From Corynebacterium sp. Marseille-P3884 (GTDB lineage: Bacteria; Actinomycetota; Actinomycetes; Mycobacteriales; Mycobacteriaceae), in NCBI RefSeq assembly GCF_017942225.1, contig NZ_JAGKSD010000001.1:1-64000 (forward strand): 64,000 bases of DNA. Reading direction: 5' to 3'. Positions 16,523-25,098 of the stretch are shown here, piece by piece. The notes under the pieces were generated by a model. It worked only from the letters and a program-made list of their open reading frames with translations. It was not told the DNA's origin and did no database searches. The translations under genes and the position numbers were made by a program. Position 1 is the first letter of the stretch, and every line of letters begins with the position of its first letter.

Positions 16523-17050
16523 TCAATCAGGCAATTCAGCTTCGCCACCCGGTTGATCTGGAAGAACGAATCCCTTCTCTTCACCTGGGAAGAACGTGAG
16601 CGGTGGAGGAGGACATATCTCAATTCCAGGGATCGAGTCAGAGTGTTTTATGAGGCCGTCGTCATTCGTAAATAAATACTCGCAGCCAGATTCGACCGCA
16701 CAAGCAAGAACAGTGGCGTCTGGAGGTTTGATCACAAACTGTGTGGAGTAATCACGGGCGCGAAGCATGACTTTGCGGTTGACTTCCATCCATAAAACGT
16801 CCGCATTATCGAAGAATCTGCGGGCGGCTTGGATTTCTTCGTTATCGATAGGGCCAATGCTGGCTCCTTTGCGCATTCCGACGGCTCCGACGCCTTCGAT
16901 GCCAACCAACGTGGATAGAACCACATCGAATCCGTCGTAACCCAACACCGCTTCGGTGCGGTCGTTGAGGTTCTCATCTTCGTCCAGAAACAAGCTGATA
17001 AAGAGATTCGAATCCACGGCAACGCGGACTGGTTCTTCCTTACGATCCAT
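16523..17050 (-). CDS. PIN-domain protein, probable toxin-like RNase
   Basis: A 175-residue PIN-fold protein starting at ATG 17050 (MDRKEEPVRVAVDSNLF). The acidic metal-binding positions of PIN nucleases are present: Asp13 in AVDSNLF, Glu52 in VGIEGVG, Asp111 in KPPDATVLACA, and the TND triad at 128-130. VapC-type toxins of this fold cut tRNA or rRNA. The start overlaps the last 11 bases of the upstream gene, so translation is coupled, as in toxin-antitoxin pairs. It is longer than a usual VapC (about 130-140) with a Pro-rich C-terminal tail (EICPPPPLTFFPG). GC content is visibly lower than in flanking genes, suggesting acquisition. Confidence 0.72.
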   Translation of the reverse strand: MDRKEEPVRVAVDSNLFISLFLDEDENLNDRTEAVLGYDGFDVVLSTLVGIEGVGAVGMRKGASIGPIDNEEIQAARRFFDNADVLWMEVNRKVMLRARDYSTQFVIKPPDATVLACAVESGCEYLFTNDDGLIKHSDSIPGIEICPPPPLTFFPGEEKGFVLPDQPGGEAELPD

Positions 17051-17831
17051 GGGCGTTGGTTCCTTCGGAGCGGAGCGCACGCATCATGTCCTGTGCTGTC
17101 GTTCCTTCTTCTTTCAATCGCCGCCAAATACCGCGCCCCGAAACAGGAACCGTCTTGATTGGCAGTGCCTCAACACTCTTAGCGCTTATCTCCTCGGGTG
17201 CATTGGTTTCAGGGTGCCTTTTCAATACGCCCGACACTTCGACTAGCCCTCGAAGGTTGCTGCGGATTGCTTCGTCGAGGTCTTCATCGAAAAGTACTCT
17301 CACGTCTTCGTTGGTGAGTGAGTCACGCATCTTCGCGCTAAGCCCTTTAGCGCTGACTTGGTAACTGTAGAGTGTTCCGACCACAGAGCCGATCGAAATG
17401 GGAGTCTTCTTCATCGCCTCCTGGATGGACGCAAGCAGAGCGGAATCGAGTTGCGTGACGCGCAGACTGGAACTGCCCGAGAGCTCAGTTGAGTCAACGC
17501 CGCTGCGGTTAGATAGCTTCGCCAAGTCCTGCAATAGGGTCGCCTGCTTAGATGACCAGTTAGAAGGCATTTCCTTGTGATCACGAATCGAATCTATGGC
17601 GCGCAGAATCGTTGTTTCCACTTCAGGGGTGGCCACAACGCCAGTCACCGCGCTTCCGGAGCGGAGGGATGCCATTTTGACTGGGCCTTGCCCGGGAGTG
17701 AAGCTCCCGACCAACTTTCTGAGAAGTTCGAGTCCATCAACAACTGTCTTGGCATCAATAGCGCCCATTTCGCCATTGAGCTTGAGTTCGAGGGCGTGCT
17801 GAGTCTCGGTTGACGGGTCTTGGTCCTTCAT
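17040..17831 (-). CDS. Unrecognised partner of the PIN protein, candidate antitoxin
   Basis: A 263-residue soluble protein starting at ATG 17831 (MKDQDPSTETQHALELKL) with AGGAGG five bases before it. It is mixed alpha/beta: residues 10-70 are a beta-rich stretch (ALELKLNGEMGAIDAKTVVDG; SLRSGSAVTGVVAT), then a helical middle, a second beta region near 140-215 and a short basic/aromatic tail (GRGIWRRLKEEGTTAQDMM). That tail is like the toxin-binding tails of many antitoxins, but the protein is two to three times longer than VapB and I recognise no DNA-binding fold. It overlaps the PIN gene by 11 bases and shares its low GC. The antitoxin role is inferred from position only. Confidence 0.6.
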   Translation of the reverse strand: MKDQDPSTETQHALELKLNGEMGAIDAKTVVDGLELLRKLVGSFTPGQGPVKMASLRSGSAVTGVVATPEVETTILRAIDSIRDHKEMPSNWSSKQATLLQDLAKLSNRSGVDSTELSGSSSLRVTQLDSALLASIQEAMKKTPISIGSVVGTLYSYQVSAKGLSAKMRDSLTNEDVRVLFDEDLDEAIRSNLRGLVEVSGVLKRHPETNAPEEISAKSVEALPIKTVPVSGRGIWRRLKEEGTTAQDMMRALRSEGTNAHGS

Positions 17832-17996
17832 GGTCACCTCCTATACCCGTATCGACCTTGTATCCCAAAGTCTATGCGGAAAGGTGAACCACGCCTGTTT
17901 CGACTCAAAATGGCTAGAACATGCGTCAGTGACCGGGCGTGAAGAACAAGCGCCTAGGGCGAGATGAAACTCGGACCCCAGGCATATCACTGTGCT

Positions 17997-19433
17997 TTAG
18001 ACGTCGAAGTACAGCTCGTACTCCAGCGGAGTCGGTCCCATGCGCGACGGCGTGATCTCGTTGTCGTGCTTGAGCTTGATGTAGGTCTCAATCAGGTCGT
18101 CGGTGAAGACGTCGCCCTCGGTGAGGAAGTCGTGGTCCTCCTCCAGCGCAGCCAGGGCAGCCTCGAGCGAGGTCGGTGCCTGCGGGATGGCCTTGGCCTC
18201 TTCCGGCGGGAGCTCGTAGAGGTCCTTATCCACCGGCTCGTGCGGCTCAATGCGGTTCTTCACGCCGTCCAAGCCAGCCATCATCATTGCGGCGAAGCCG
18301 AGGTACGGGTTGCCCGACGGGTCCGGCGCGCGGAACTCGATGCGCTTTGCCTTCGGGTTGGAGCCCGTGATCGGAATGCGGATCGTTGCCGAGCGGTTGC
18401 GCTGGGAGTACACCAGGTTGATCGGTGCCTCGAAGCCCGGCACCAGACGGTGGTAGGAATTCAGCGTCGGGTTCGTGAACGCCAGAACGGCGCCGGCGTG
18501 GTGCAGAATGCCACCGATGTAGAAACGCGCGATATCGGACAGGCCACCGTAGCCGGACTCGTCGTAGAACAGCGGCTCGCCGTCCTTCCACAGGGACTGG
18601 TGGGCGTGCATGCCCGAACCAGCCTCACCGGCCAGCGGCTTCGGCATGAACGTCGCAGTCTTGCCCCACTTCTTGGCGGTGTTCTTGATGATGTACTTGA
18701 ACGTCTGCAGGTCATCCGCCGCGTGCAGCAGGGTGTTGAACCTGTAGTTGATCTCCTGCTGGCCGCCGGAGCCCACCTCGTGGTGGAAGCGCTCGACATC
18801 GAAACCGGCCTTGGCCAAGTGCAGCGCCATGTCATCGCGGACATCCAGCGTCTGGTCATACGGCGGGACAGGGAAGTAGCCGCCCTGCATGCGGGTCTTA
18901 TGGCCCAGGTTCGGGGTACCGTCGTTTTCGAGCTCGCGGCCGCGGTTCCACCAGCCCTCGATGGAGTCGACCTCGTAGAAGGACTTGTGAGCCTCGGCGG
19001 AGTAGCGGACGGAATCGAAGAGATAGAACTCGGCCTCAGCGCCGAAGAAGCAGGTATCGGCAATCCCGGTGGACCCGAGGTACTCCTCCGCCTTCAGCGC
19101 GATATTGCGCGGGTCACGGGAGAAAGCCTCGTGCGTGAACGGGTCGTTGACGAAGAACTTCACATTCAGCGTCTTCGCCTTGCGGAACGGATCGATCTGC
19201 GCGGTAGCGAGATCCGGCATGAGAATCATGTCGGACTCATCAACAGTGGTGAAACCGCGAATCGACGAACCGTCGAAAGCCAAGCCTTCCTCGACAGCGT
19301 CCTCGTCGAACATGGACGCGGGAATGCTGAAGTGGTGCTCAATGCCAGGCACATCGGTGAAGCGAACGTCGACGAACTCGACTTCTTCATCCTTGATGAA
19401 TTTCATCGTGTCCTGGATATTTTCAAAGCCCAC
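17997..19433 (-). CDS. glnA: Glutamine synthetase I (type beta), adenylylation target
   Basis: A 478-residue GS that makes glutamine from glutamate, ammonia and ATP, the main ammonia-assimilating enzyme at low nitrogen. Motifs: [11 protein letters not shown], the catalytic [24 protein letters not shown], the ATP-binding [12 protein letters not shown] and NRSATIRIP. Tyr406 lies in [10 protein letters not shown], the site that GlnE adenylylates (Tyr405 in C. glutamicum). The length is as usual. The gene is transcribed alone, divergent from the RDD membrane protein. I looked for AmtR boxes (CTAT-N6-ATAG-like) in the 119-base upstream gap and found no convincing full site. Confidence 0.97.
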   Translation of the reverse strand: MGFENIQDTMKFIKDEEVEFVDVRFTDVPGIEHHFSIPASMFDEDAVEEGLAFDGSSIRGFTTVDESDMILMPDLATAQIDPFRKAKTLNVKFFVNDPFTHEAFSRDPRNIALKAEEYLGSTGIADTCFFGAEAEFYLFDSVRYSAEAHKSFYEVDSIEGWWNRGRELENDGTPNLGHKTRMQGGYFPVPPYDQTLDVRDDMALHLAKAGFDVERFHHEVGSGGQQEINYRFNTLLHAADDLQTFKYIIKNTAKKWGKTATFMPKPLAGEAGSGMHAHQSLWKDGEPLFYDESGYGGLSDIARFYIGGILHHAGAVLAFTNPTLNSYHRLVPGFEAPINLVYSQRNRSATIRIPITGSNPKAKRIEFRAPDPSGNPYLGFAAMMMAGLDGVKNRIEPHEPVDKDLYELPPEEAKAIPQAPTSLEAALAALEEDHDFLTEGDVFTDDLIETYIKLKHDNEITPSRMGPTPLEYELYFDV

Positions 19434-19552
19434 AGTTAAAAACTCCTTGAGTGCAAATTGGGTTCTTCCAACGATGTTACATGGAAGGACAATGTCTCCG
19501 CCGGTGTACCGAAGAGATGAATTCGGATTAGAAAAACGGTGTTCTATCCTTG

Positions 19553-20041
19553 ATGACCATGGGTAATGCGCAGCGTGGCGGCAACGCCGGAAAACAATCG
19601 CCCCGTCCCGCAGGCGGCGACGACGACTTCATGGTCGGACGCTGGCCAGGGGAGCACCTCGGCATGCCGAAGAGCGGCAGCGGAGCCATGGCATCAGTCA
19701 TGCGCCGCGCCGGAGGCGTGCTCATCGACTGGGGAATCTGCTGGATCATTGCGGGTTTCATCGTCATGAATACCCACGTATTCGGCGGGACCGCCACGTT
19801 GACGTACATCCTTTGGCTGCTGCTGGGAATCATCAGTGGCTGGCTCTTTGCACGCACGCCGGGAATGGCAGTGCTGGGGATGGGCGTCGCTCGCGTCGAT
19901 AAGCCTGGCGCGACCGTCGGCTTCTGGCGAGCGGCGGTGCGCACCATCTTGACTGGATTCATCTTCCCCGCGGCGATCGTTGACCCTGACGGCCGCGGGA
20001 TGCACGATCGTGCGACCGGGACAGCAGTAATCCGCTCGTAA
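19553..20041 (+). CDS. RDD-family membrane protein
   Basis: A 162-residue protein with a hydrophilic N-terminal ~48 residues, then the RDD pattern: [16 protein letters not shown] (Arg and Asp of the first helix), a second helix [16 protein letters not shown] followed by [16 protein letters not shown], and [11 protein letters not shown]. Start is ATG 19553 or 19559; TTG 19550 is less likely. RDD proteins are small membrane proteins, some linked to ion transport; the role here is unknown. It is divergent from glnA, as in C. glutamicum where a similar gene neighbours glnA. It ends at the hairpin at 20029-20066. Confidence 0.8.
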   Translation: MTMGNAQRGGNAGKQSPRPAGGDDDFMVGRWPGEHLGMPKSGSGAMASVMRRAGGVLIDWGICWIIAGFIVMNTHVFGGTATLTYILWLLLGIISGWLFARTPGMAVLGMGVARVDKPGATVGFWRAAVRTILTGFIFPAAIVDPDGRGMHDRATGTAVIRS

Positions 20042-20066
20042 CCTTGGCGGCTGACGAGCGGATTTA
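20029..20066. terminator. Bidirectional terminator hairpin
   Basis: AATCCGCTCGT at 20029-20039 pairs perfectly with ACGAGCGGATT at 20054-20064 across a 14-base loop, overlapping the stop codon of the RDD gene. It sits between convergent genes and may end both transcripts. The T-run is short. Confidence 0.65.
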
Positions 20067-20080
20067 GCTGGAAACTCTGT

Positions 20081-20869
20081 TTATTTTCCCTTGCGCTGTT
20101 GCATGCGGCGCATCTTGCGGTTCATGCCCGCCATATTCTGCGCCTGGTGCGGCATCGGGCCCTTCGGCAGGCCGGCGCGCTGGCCGCCGCGGATATTGTC
20201 CATCGCTTCGAGCTTCGCGTTGACGGAATAAACCTCGTCCTTGCTGTAGTTCTTCGGAAGCTTCAACAGCGTGCGCTGGAGCTTCCTCGGCGGGACCTGG
20301 TCCTCGCCCGAACCCACGAGAATCTCGTGGATGGGCACACCCGCGACGAGGCGGTCGATGCGCTTGCGCTCTTTCTCCATCATCGGCTTGAGACGCTTCG
20401 GGTCGCCCTCGCCGACGAGCACGACACCTGGGTTGCCCACCACGCGGTGGACGGTGTCCATCTGCGGATTAGCGGCAATACCCGTCTTGGTCAGCCACAC
20501 GATGCCCATCGTGTTGCGCATATTCTCGAGCGTCCACGCAGCCGCGCCTGGGGTGTCGCCGACTTCCTCGTACATGGAGCCCTCGAGGCGGCGGGTGAAG
20601 ATGAACATCGCCAGCACGAAGCCGAACAGAATGCCAGGGACGAGCATGAACCACTCGCCACCGAACAGCAGACCGATCAGGAAGAAGAGCAGCGCTACGC
20701 CGACGATGGACGCCAGCATCAGCGGGATCAGCTTCTTATCGCGCTTGCGCTGGAGGTTGAACGCCTGCCAGATCTGGGAACGGGTCTGCTTGCGTTTCAG
20801 GCGCTTCGCCGAGCGCTGTTCCTTCTTCGCGGAAGCGTCGGCTGCAGTTGCCTTCTTGTCCTTTGCCAT
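20081..20869 (-). CDS. DUF4191 membrane protein
   Basis: A 262-residue protein starting at ATG 20869 (MAKDKKATAADASAKKEQ); the frame extends 21 codons further but lacks a good ribosome site there. A very basic N-terminus (KRLKRKQTRSQIWQAFNLQRKRDKK) leads into two adjacent membrane segments (LIPLMLASIVGVALLFFLIGL and WFMLVPGILFGFVLAMFIF) and a cytoplasmic C-terminal domain ending in MNRKMRRMQQRKGK. It is a DUF4191 member, found next to lipA in most actinobacteria. Here about 9.5 kb of other genes separate it from lipA. Function is not established. Confidence 0.88.
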   Translation of the reverse strand: MAKDKKATAADASAKKEQRSAKRLKRKQTRSQIWQAFNLQRKRDKKLIPLMLASIVGVALLFFLIGLLFGGEWFMLVPGILFGFVLAMFIFTRRLEGSMYEEVGDTPGAAAWTLENMRNTMGIVWLTKTGIAANPQMDTVHRVVGNPGVVLVGEGDPKRLKPMMEKERKRIDRLVAGVPIHEILVGSGEDQVPPRKLQRTLLKLPKNYSKDEVYSVNAKLEAMDNIRGGQRAGLPKGPMPHQAQNMAGMNRKMRRMQQRKGK

Positions 20870-20940
20870 GGTCACTAGAGTAACGAAGAGCCCGCACCCC
20901 GCACGAACTACCACGGCTGATTGGTGCCACACACGCGAAA

Positions 20941-20963
20941 CCCCGCCGCTTCCTGTGGCGGGG
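20941..20963 (-). terminator. Terminator of the maoC-like gene
   Basis: CCCCGCC at 20941-20947 pairs with GGCGGGG at 20957-20963. Read on the minus strand the stem is followed by TTTCGCG. It lies 41 bases after the stop of the MaoC-type gene. Confidence 0.7.
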
Positions 20964-21004
20964 GAGCGGCGGGAAAGTGCGGCCGACGAGTCAGCGCTTG
21001 TGGC

Positions 21005-22216
21005 CTACAGCGGAGTGATCTCCGCGTTGAGGTGCAGCTTGTCCGGCTTAGAGGAGCCGCGCAGCTGGATATCGTACGAACCGTCCTCGTCCTTGATGGT
21101 CCACAGAGCGACCTGCGCTGGGATCACCACAGGCTTGACGAACTCGACGGAGTAGCGCAGTGCCTGAGGCAGACGGCCCTCAAGCGGAGCGAGCACAGCC
21201 GCGGCGGAGTACATGCCGTGAGCGATGCGCGCCGGGAACCCGAACAGTTTCGCACCCAGGTTGGAGGTGTGAATCGGGTTGTGGTCGTTGGAGGCCTCGA
21301 CATACGCGTTGACGTCGGAACCAGTCCAGCGCCAGCGGGCGTTCGGCTTGAACTCCGGCAGCTCCGGCTTCGGCAGGACCTTGCCGGAATCCTTGGCGCG
21401 GGTGGTCACGCTGACATTCGCAGACTTGGCGAATTTCGCGCCCATGCCCAAAAACGTCGAAGTCTGGCGCCACACCGGCTCGCCGTTCTCCTCGCCTTCG
21501 ACGAAGATCTCGGTGACGACGTCGACCAGCAGACCACGGCGGTGCGGACGCAGGTTCTCCCCGTGGGAGCGGATGGTGTAGGTGTCGTCGACCTTGAGCG
21601 TGCGGGTCTGCTCGATCACGTTGGTGACGTGCACCGCGCCCATCGCCGCGTACGGGAAGTCCGGGCGGGAGAGCAACTCCATGACGAGCGGGAAAGAGAG
21701 GACGAAGAAGTAGGTCGGCGGCAGGTCGTTGCCCAGGCGCAGACCGGTCGCGCTGGTGTAGTCGGCCAGGTTGGCCTTATCCACCTTCACGCCGTTGACC
21801 TGGATTGCCGACGTAGGATCCTGCTTCGCCTCGCGGGTACCGCCGATACCTGGAATGGCGCTGACGAAGATCTTGCGGTTGATCGCCTTCATGTCCGGAA
21901 TGGACTTCAGGTTCTCGTACTGGCGGGTGCCGTTGGCGGCTGCCTTCGTCGCAGTCGCGTCGGCCTTCGAGTCTGTCGCCTCTTCAGCCTTGCGCTCCGC
22001 CTTCTTTTCGGCGGCATCGGTCAGCTCGTCGACCTTGGACGAGACCTTCTCCTTCACGCCTTCGATGGCGTCGGCTGCCTTGTCAGCGACCTCTTCAGCT
22101 TTGTCCTGAGCCTGTGCAGCGGCTTCCTTAGCTTCGGTCTTGGCTTCAGCGGCGGCTGCTTCGGCCTTCTTCTTGGGGTCGTTGTCGTCGTTGCCCCGAT
22201 TTACAGCAGTAGTCAT
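21005..22216 (-). CDS. MaoC-type (R)-hydratase with Lys/Glu/Ala-rich N-terminal extension
   Basis: A 403-residue protein. Residues 1-~95 are a low-complexity charged helix (KKKAEAAAAEAKTEAKEAAA) absent from the ~280-residue mycobacterial homologue HtdX. Residues ~100-403 form a double hot-dog fold ending in the MaoC hydratase motif YVEASNDHNPIHTSNLGAKLFGFPARIAHGMYS (about 308-340), with the catalytic Asp and His. It should dehydrate 3-hydroxyacyl thioesters or hydrate enoyl ones. It follows the FabG4-like gene by 5 bases and is certainly co-transcribed; the reductase and dehydratase catalyse successive steps. The extension resembles phasin or LEA-like coiled helices and may mediate self-association or binding to lipid surfaces (inference). 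Confidence 0.85.
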   Translation of the reverse strand: MTTAVNRGNDDNDPKKKAEAAAAEAKTEAKEAAAQAQDKAEEVADKAADAIEGVKEKVSSKVDELTDAAEKKAERKAEEATDSKADATATKAAANGTRQYENLKSIPDMKAINRKIFVSAIPGIGGTREAKQDPTSAIQVNGVKVDKANLADYTSATGLRLGNDLPPTYFFVLSFPLVMELLSRPDFPYAAMGAVHVTNVIEQTRTLKVDDTYTIRSHGENLRPHRRGLLVDVVTEIFVEGEENGEPVWRQTSTFLGMGAKFAKSANVSVTTRAKDSGKVLPKPELPEFKPNARWRWTGSDVNAYVEASNDHNPIHTSNLGAKLFGFPARIAHGMYSAAAVLAPLEGRLPQALRYSVEFVKPVVIPAQVALWTIKDEDGSYDIQLRGSSKPDKLHLNAEITPL

Positions 22217-22221
22217 TGTGT

Positions 22222-23556
22222 TTACGCTCCCAGGAGGTTCTGGCCGCAGACACGGACGGTGTTGCCGTTGACGGCGACGGAAGACGGTGCAGAGAAGTAT
22301 GCGACGGTCTCAGCGACATCGACCGGCTGGCCACCCTGGTTCAGGGAGTTCAGGCGACGGCCGACCTCGCGCGGGCCGAACGGCATAGCGGCGGTCATGT
22401 CGGTCTCGATGAAGCCCGGTGCGACGGCGTTGATGGAACCGCCGGCCTTGGCGATGCGCTCAGCCAGAGCGTCGACGAAGCCGACCACGCCTGCCTTGGT
22501 GGTGGCGTAGTTGGTCTGGCCGCGGTTACCGGCGATGCCGGCCATGGAGGAAACGCCGATGATGGCCGGGGTCTCGGCGAATGCGTCGGCGTCGAGCAGC
22601 GCCTCGGTGATGCGCACCGGTGCGACGAGGTTGATGTTCTGGACCATGTTCCAGCGGCCCTCGTCCATGTTGACGAGCAGCTTGTCGCGGGTGACACCTG
22701 CGTTGTGGACGATGGTGTCGATCTTGCGGCCGTAGCGCTCTTGGGCGTGCTTGGCGATCTCCTCGGCGGCCTTCGGGTTGGTCACGTCGAGCGGCAGGGC
22801 AGTGCCCTTGACCTTGTTCGCGGTCTTGGCGAGGCCCTCACCAGCCTGCGGGATGTCCACGCAGATCACCTTGGCGCCGTCGCGGGCCAGGGTCTCGGCG
22901 ATGGTGGCGCCGATGCCGCGAGCAGCACCGGTGACGACAGCGAGACGGCCCTCGAGCGGCTTCTCCCAGTTCTCCGGAAGCTGAACATCGACCGGGGTAA
23001 TGCGGATGACCTGTGCGTCGACGAAGGCGGACTTTCCGGAGAGGAGGAAGCGGAGAGTGGACTCGACCTTGTTGATCTGTGCGCCGTCGATCGCCGGGTC
23101 CACGTAGACCAGCTGAACCGTGGCGGACTTGCGCATCTCCTTGGCCAGGGAGCGGGTGAAGCCCTCGAGTGCGCGGGCAGCGATGCGGGCATCAGCGTTG
23201 TCGAGCAGCTCCGGGGTGGTGCCGATGACGATAAGGCGTGCGTTGTCCAGGACCTTCTTCAGCTGCGGGTTGAAGAATTCGTACAGCTGGACCAGGTCTT
23301 CCGGCTTCTCCAGCTGGGTCGCGTCAAAGACGATGCCGGCGCGCTTGGTGTCTGCCTCTGCCTTGATCAGCTTGTACGGGCCGTCGAGGAGAGACGTGAT
23401 CTGCTCGGCCAGTCGGCCGTTGCCACCGACGACGACCGGGCCGTGAAGAAGATCCTCACCCTGCTTGTAGCGGCGTAGGGGGTAGCCCTGGGGGACACCC
23501 GCCTTCGCGGCGAGAGGGGAGTTGATGAACTGTTCGAGGAGGCCTTTCTTTGCCAC
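22222..23556 (-). CDS. fabG4: FabG4-type 3-oxoacyl thioester reductase
   Basis: A 444-residue short-chain dehydrogenase of the long FabG4 type. Residues 1-~205 are a degenerate Rossmann-like domain (VVVGGNGRLAEQITSLLDG); residues ~208-444 are the active domain, with the TGAARGIGA cofactor loop, NAGVT, catalytic Ser in GVSSMAGIAG, YATTKAG (Tyr-Lys) and NAVAPGFIETDM. In M. tuberculosis Rv0242c (FabG4) has this architecture, is NADH-dependent, and is neighbour to HtdX and FadA2, the same neighbours as here. It is divergent from the thiolase gene, with a 22-bp palindrome in the shared 192-base gap. Confidence 0.9.
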   Translation of the reverse strand: MAKKGLLEQFINSPLAAKAGVPQGYPLRRYKQGEDLLHGPVVVGGNGRLAEQITSLLDGPYKLIKAEADTKRAGIVFDATQLEKPEDLVQLYEFFNPQLKKVLDNARLIVIGTTPELLDNADARIAARALEGFTRSLAKEMRKSATVQLVYVDPAIDGAQINKVESTLRFLLSGKSAFVDAQVIRITPVDVQLPENWEKPLEGRLAVVTGAARGIGATIAETLARDGAKVICVDIPQAGEGLAKTANKVKGTALPLDVTNPKAAEEIAKHAQERYGRKIDTIVHNAGVTRDKLLVNMDEGRWNMVQNINLVAPVRITEALLDADAFAETPAIIGVSSMAGIAGNRGQTNYATTKAGVVGFVDALAERIAKAGGSINAVAPGFIETDMTAAMPFGPREVGRRLNSLNQGGQPVDVAETVAYFSAPSSVAVNGNTVRVCGQNLLGA

Positions 23557-23645
23557 AACTTTCTCCTTCTGATTTGGGGGTGCGACCGTATCAATTCGGT
23601 AGCTCTGTGTCGGATACTATTATAAGATCGCAATGGTGACGAACC

Positions 23646-23667
23646 TTACAAAGTTCGAACTTTGTAA
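23646..23667. promoter_or_regulatory. Perfect 22-bp palindrome, probable operator
   Basis: The left half TTACAAAGTTC at 23646-23656 is followed at once by its exact reverse complement, in the gap between the divergent fabG4-like and thiolase genes. An uninterrupted 22-bp palindrome is a typical operator for a TetR- or GntR-type dimer. It differs from the KstR site (TAGAACnnGTTCTA-like) I know for actinobacterial lipid genes. No regulator gene is adjacent. Confidence 0.7.
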
Positions 23668-23748
23668 AATGTCAGACAAATATCGCACGGTAAACGACTG
23701 AACAGCAGTTACTTACCTCGAGCTCCATGGGAAGTGCAGGAAATAAGC

Positions 23749-25044
23749 ATGAATCAACCCCGCAAAGTAGCCATTCTCGGCGGAAACCGTATCCCGTTCG
23801 CGCGTTCCAACAAGGAGTACGCGAAGGCCTCTAACCAGGACATGCTGACCTCGGCCCTCAACGGTCTTGTCGCACGTTATGGCCTGCAGGACCAGGAGAT
23901 GGGTCTCGTCGTCGGCGGTGCTGTGCTCAAGCACGCACGCGATTTCAACCTGGTTCGCGAGTCCGTGCTCGGTTCGGAGCTGGCGTCCACGACCCCGGCC
24001 TTTGATCTGCAGCATGCTTGCGGCACGTCGCTGACTTCTGCGATCCAGGTCGCTGACGCTATTGCGCTCGGCCGAATCGAGAACGGCATTGCCTGCGGTG
24101 CCGACACCACCTCGGATGCTCCGCTGGCTGTCAATGACACGCTGCGTAAGACGCTGATCCGTCTCTCCAACGCGAAGTCTGTGAAAGATCAGCTGAAGCT
24201 CGCTGGTTCCATTCGTCCGAACCAGCTCGCTCCGGAGCAGCCGCAGAACGGTGAGCCGCGCACCGGCCTGTCCATGGGTGACCATGCAGCGATCACCGCA
24301 CGCGAGATGGAGATCTCCCGTGAGGAGCAGGATGAACTGGCGGCGACCTCCCACCAGAACCTGGCCAAGGCATACGAAGAGAACTTCTTCGATGATTTGA
24401 TGACCCCGTTCTTGGGTGTCAACCGCGACACCAACCTCCGCCCGGATTCCACCGTGGAGAAGCTGTCCAAGCTCAAGCCGGTCTTCGGTAAGAAGGACGC
24501 CGAGCAGCACGGCGGCACCGCCACCATGACCGCGGGTAACTCCACCCCGCTTACCGACGGCGCCGCGGCAGTCCTGCTCAGCTCTGAAGAGTGGGCAAAG
24601 GAACAGAACCTTCCGGTCCGCGCGTACCTGGTCGACTCTGAGCTGGCTGCTGTGGACTTCGTGTCCGGCAAGGACGGCCTGCTGATGGCACCGACCTACG
24701 CCGTGCCGCGCCTGCTCGAGCGCAACGGACTGACCCTGCAGGACTTCGACTTCTACGAGATCCACGAGGCATTCGCTTCCCAGGTGCTCGCCACCCTCAA
24801 GGCATGGGAGGACGAGACCTACTGCCGCGAGCGTCTCGGTCTCGATGCCCCGCTGGGTTCCATCGACCGCTCCAAGCTCAACGTCAAGGGCTCTTCGCTG
24901 GCAGCCGGCCACCCGTTCGCGGCGACCGGCGCACGCATCCTCGCTTCCGCAGCGAAGACCCTCGAGGAAAACGGCGGCGGCCGCACCCTCATCTCCATCT
25001 GTGCCGCAGGTGGCCAGGGCGTCGTCGCGATCATCGAGCGCTAA
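23749..25044 (+). CDS. fadA2: Acetyl-CoA acyltransferase (thiolase), FadA2-like
   Basis: A 431-residue thiolase that cleaves 3-ketoacyl-CoA with CoA, or condenses acyl-CoAs in reverse. Start ATG 23749 (MNQPRKVAILGGNRIPF) follows AGGAAATAA. The catalytic set is complete: Cys in LQHACGTSLTS near residue 90, His in YEIHEAFASQ, His in SLAAGHPFAATGAR and Cys in ISICAAGGQG near the C-terminus. The sequence resembles mycobacterial FadA2 (Rv0243), which also diverges from fabG4/htdX. It is followed after 54 bases by the acyl-CoA oxidase-like gene on the same strand. Confidence 0.92.
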   Translation: MNQPRKVAILGGNRIPFARSNKEYAKASNQDMLTSALNGLVARYGLQDQEMGLVVGGAVLKHARDFNLVRESVLGSELASTTPAFDLQHACGTSLTSAIQVADAIALGRIENGIACGADTTSDAPLAVNDTLRKTLIRLSNAKSVKDQLKLAGSIRPNQLAPEQPQNGEPRTGLSMGDHAAITAREMEISREEQDELAATSHQNLAKAYEENFFDDLMTPFLGVNRDTNLRPDSTVEKLSKLKPVFGKKDAEQHGGTATMTAGNSTPLTDGAAAVLLSSEEWAKEQNLPVRAYLVDSELAAVDFVSGKDGLLMAPTYAVPRLLERNGLTLQDFDFYEIHEAFASQVLATLKAWEDETYCRERLGLDAPLGSIDRSKLNVKGSSLAAGHPFAATGARILASAAKTLEENGGGRTLISICAAGGQGVVAIIER

Positions 25045-25098
25045 ACATCACATACCCCCCACCACATAAAGGAAGCATTTTCAGGAAAGAAGGTCATC

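Noticed and set aside
17964-19439. A 491-codon plus-strand frame over glnA
   Set aside because: It is a shadow of the high-GC codon pattern of glnA; the minus-strand protein is an unmistakable glutamine synthetase.
19434-19552. AmtR box between glnA and the RDD gene
   Set aside because: Only a CTAT half site (TTCTATCCTTGATG) is present; the second half does not match.
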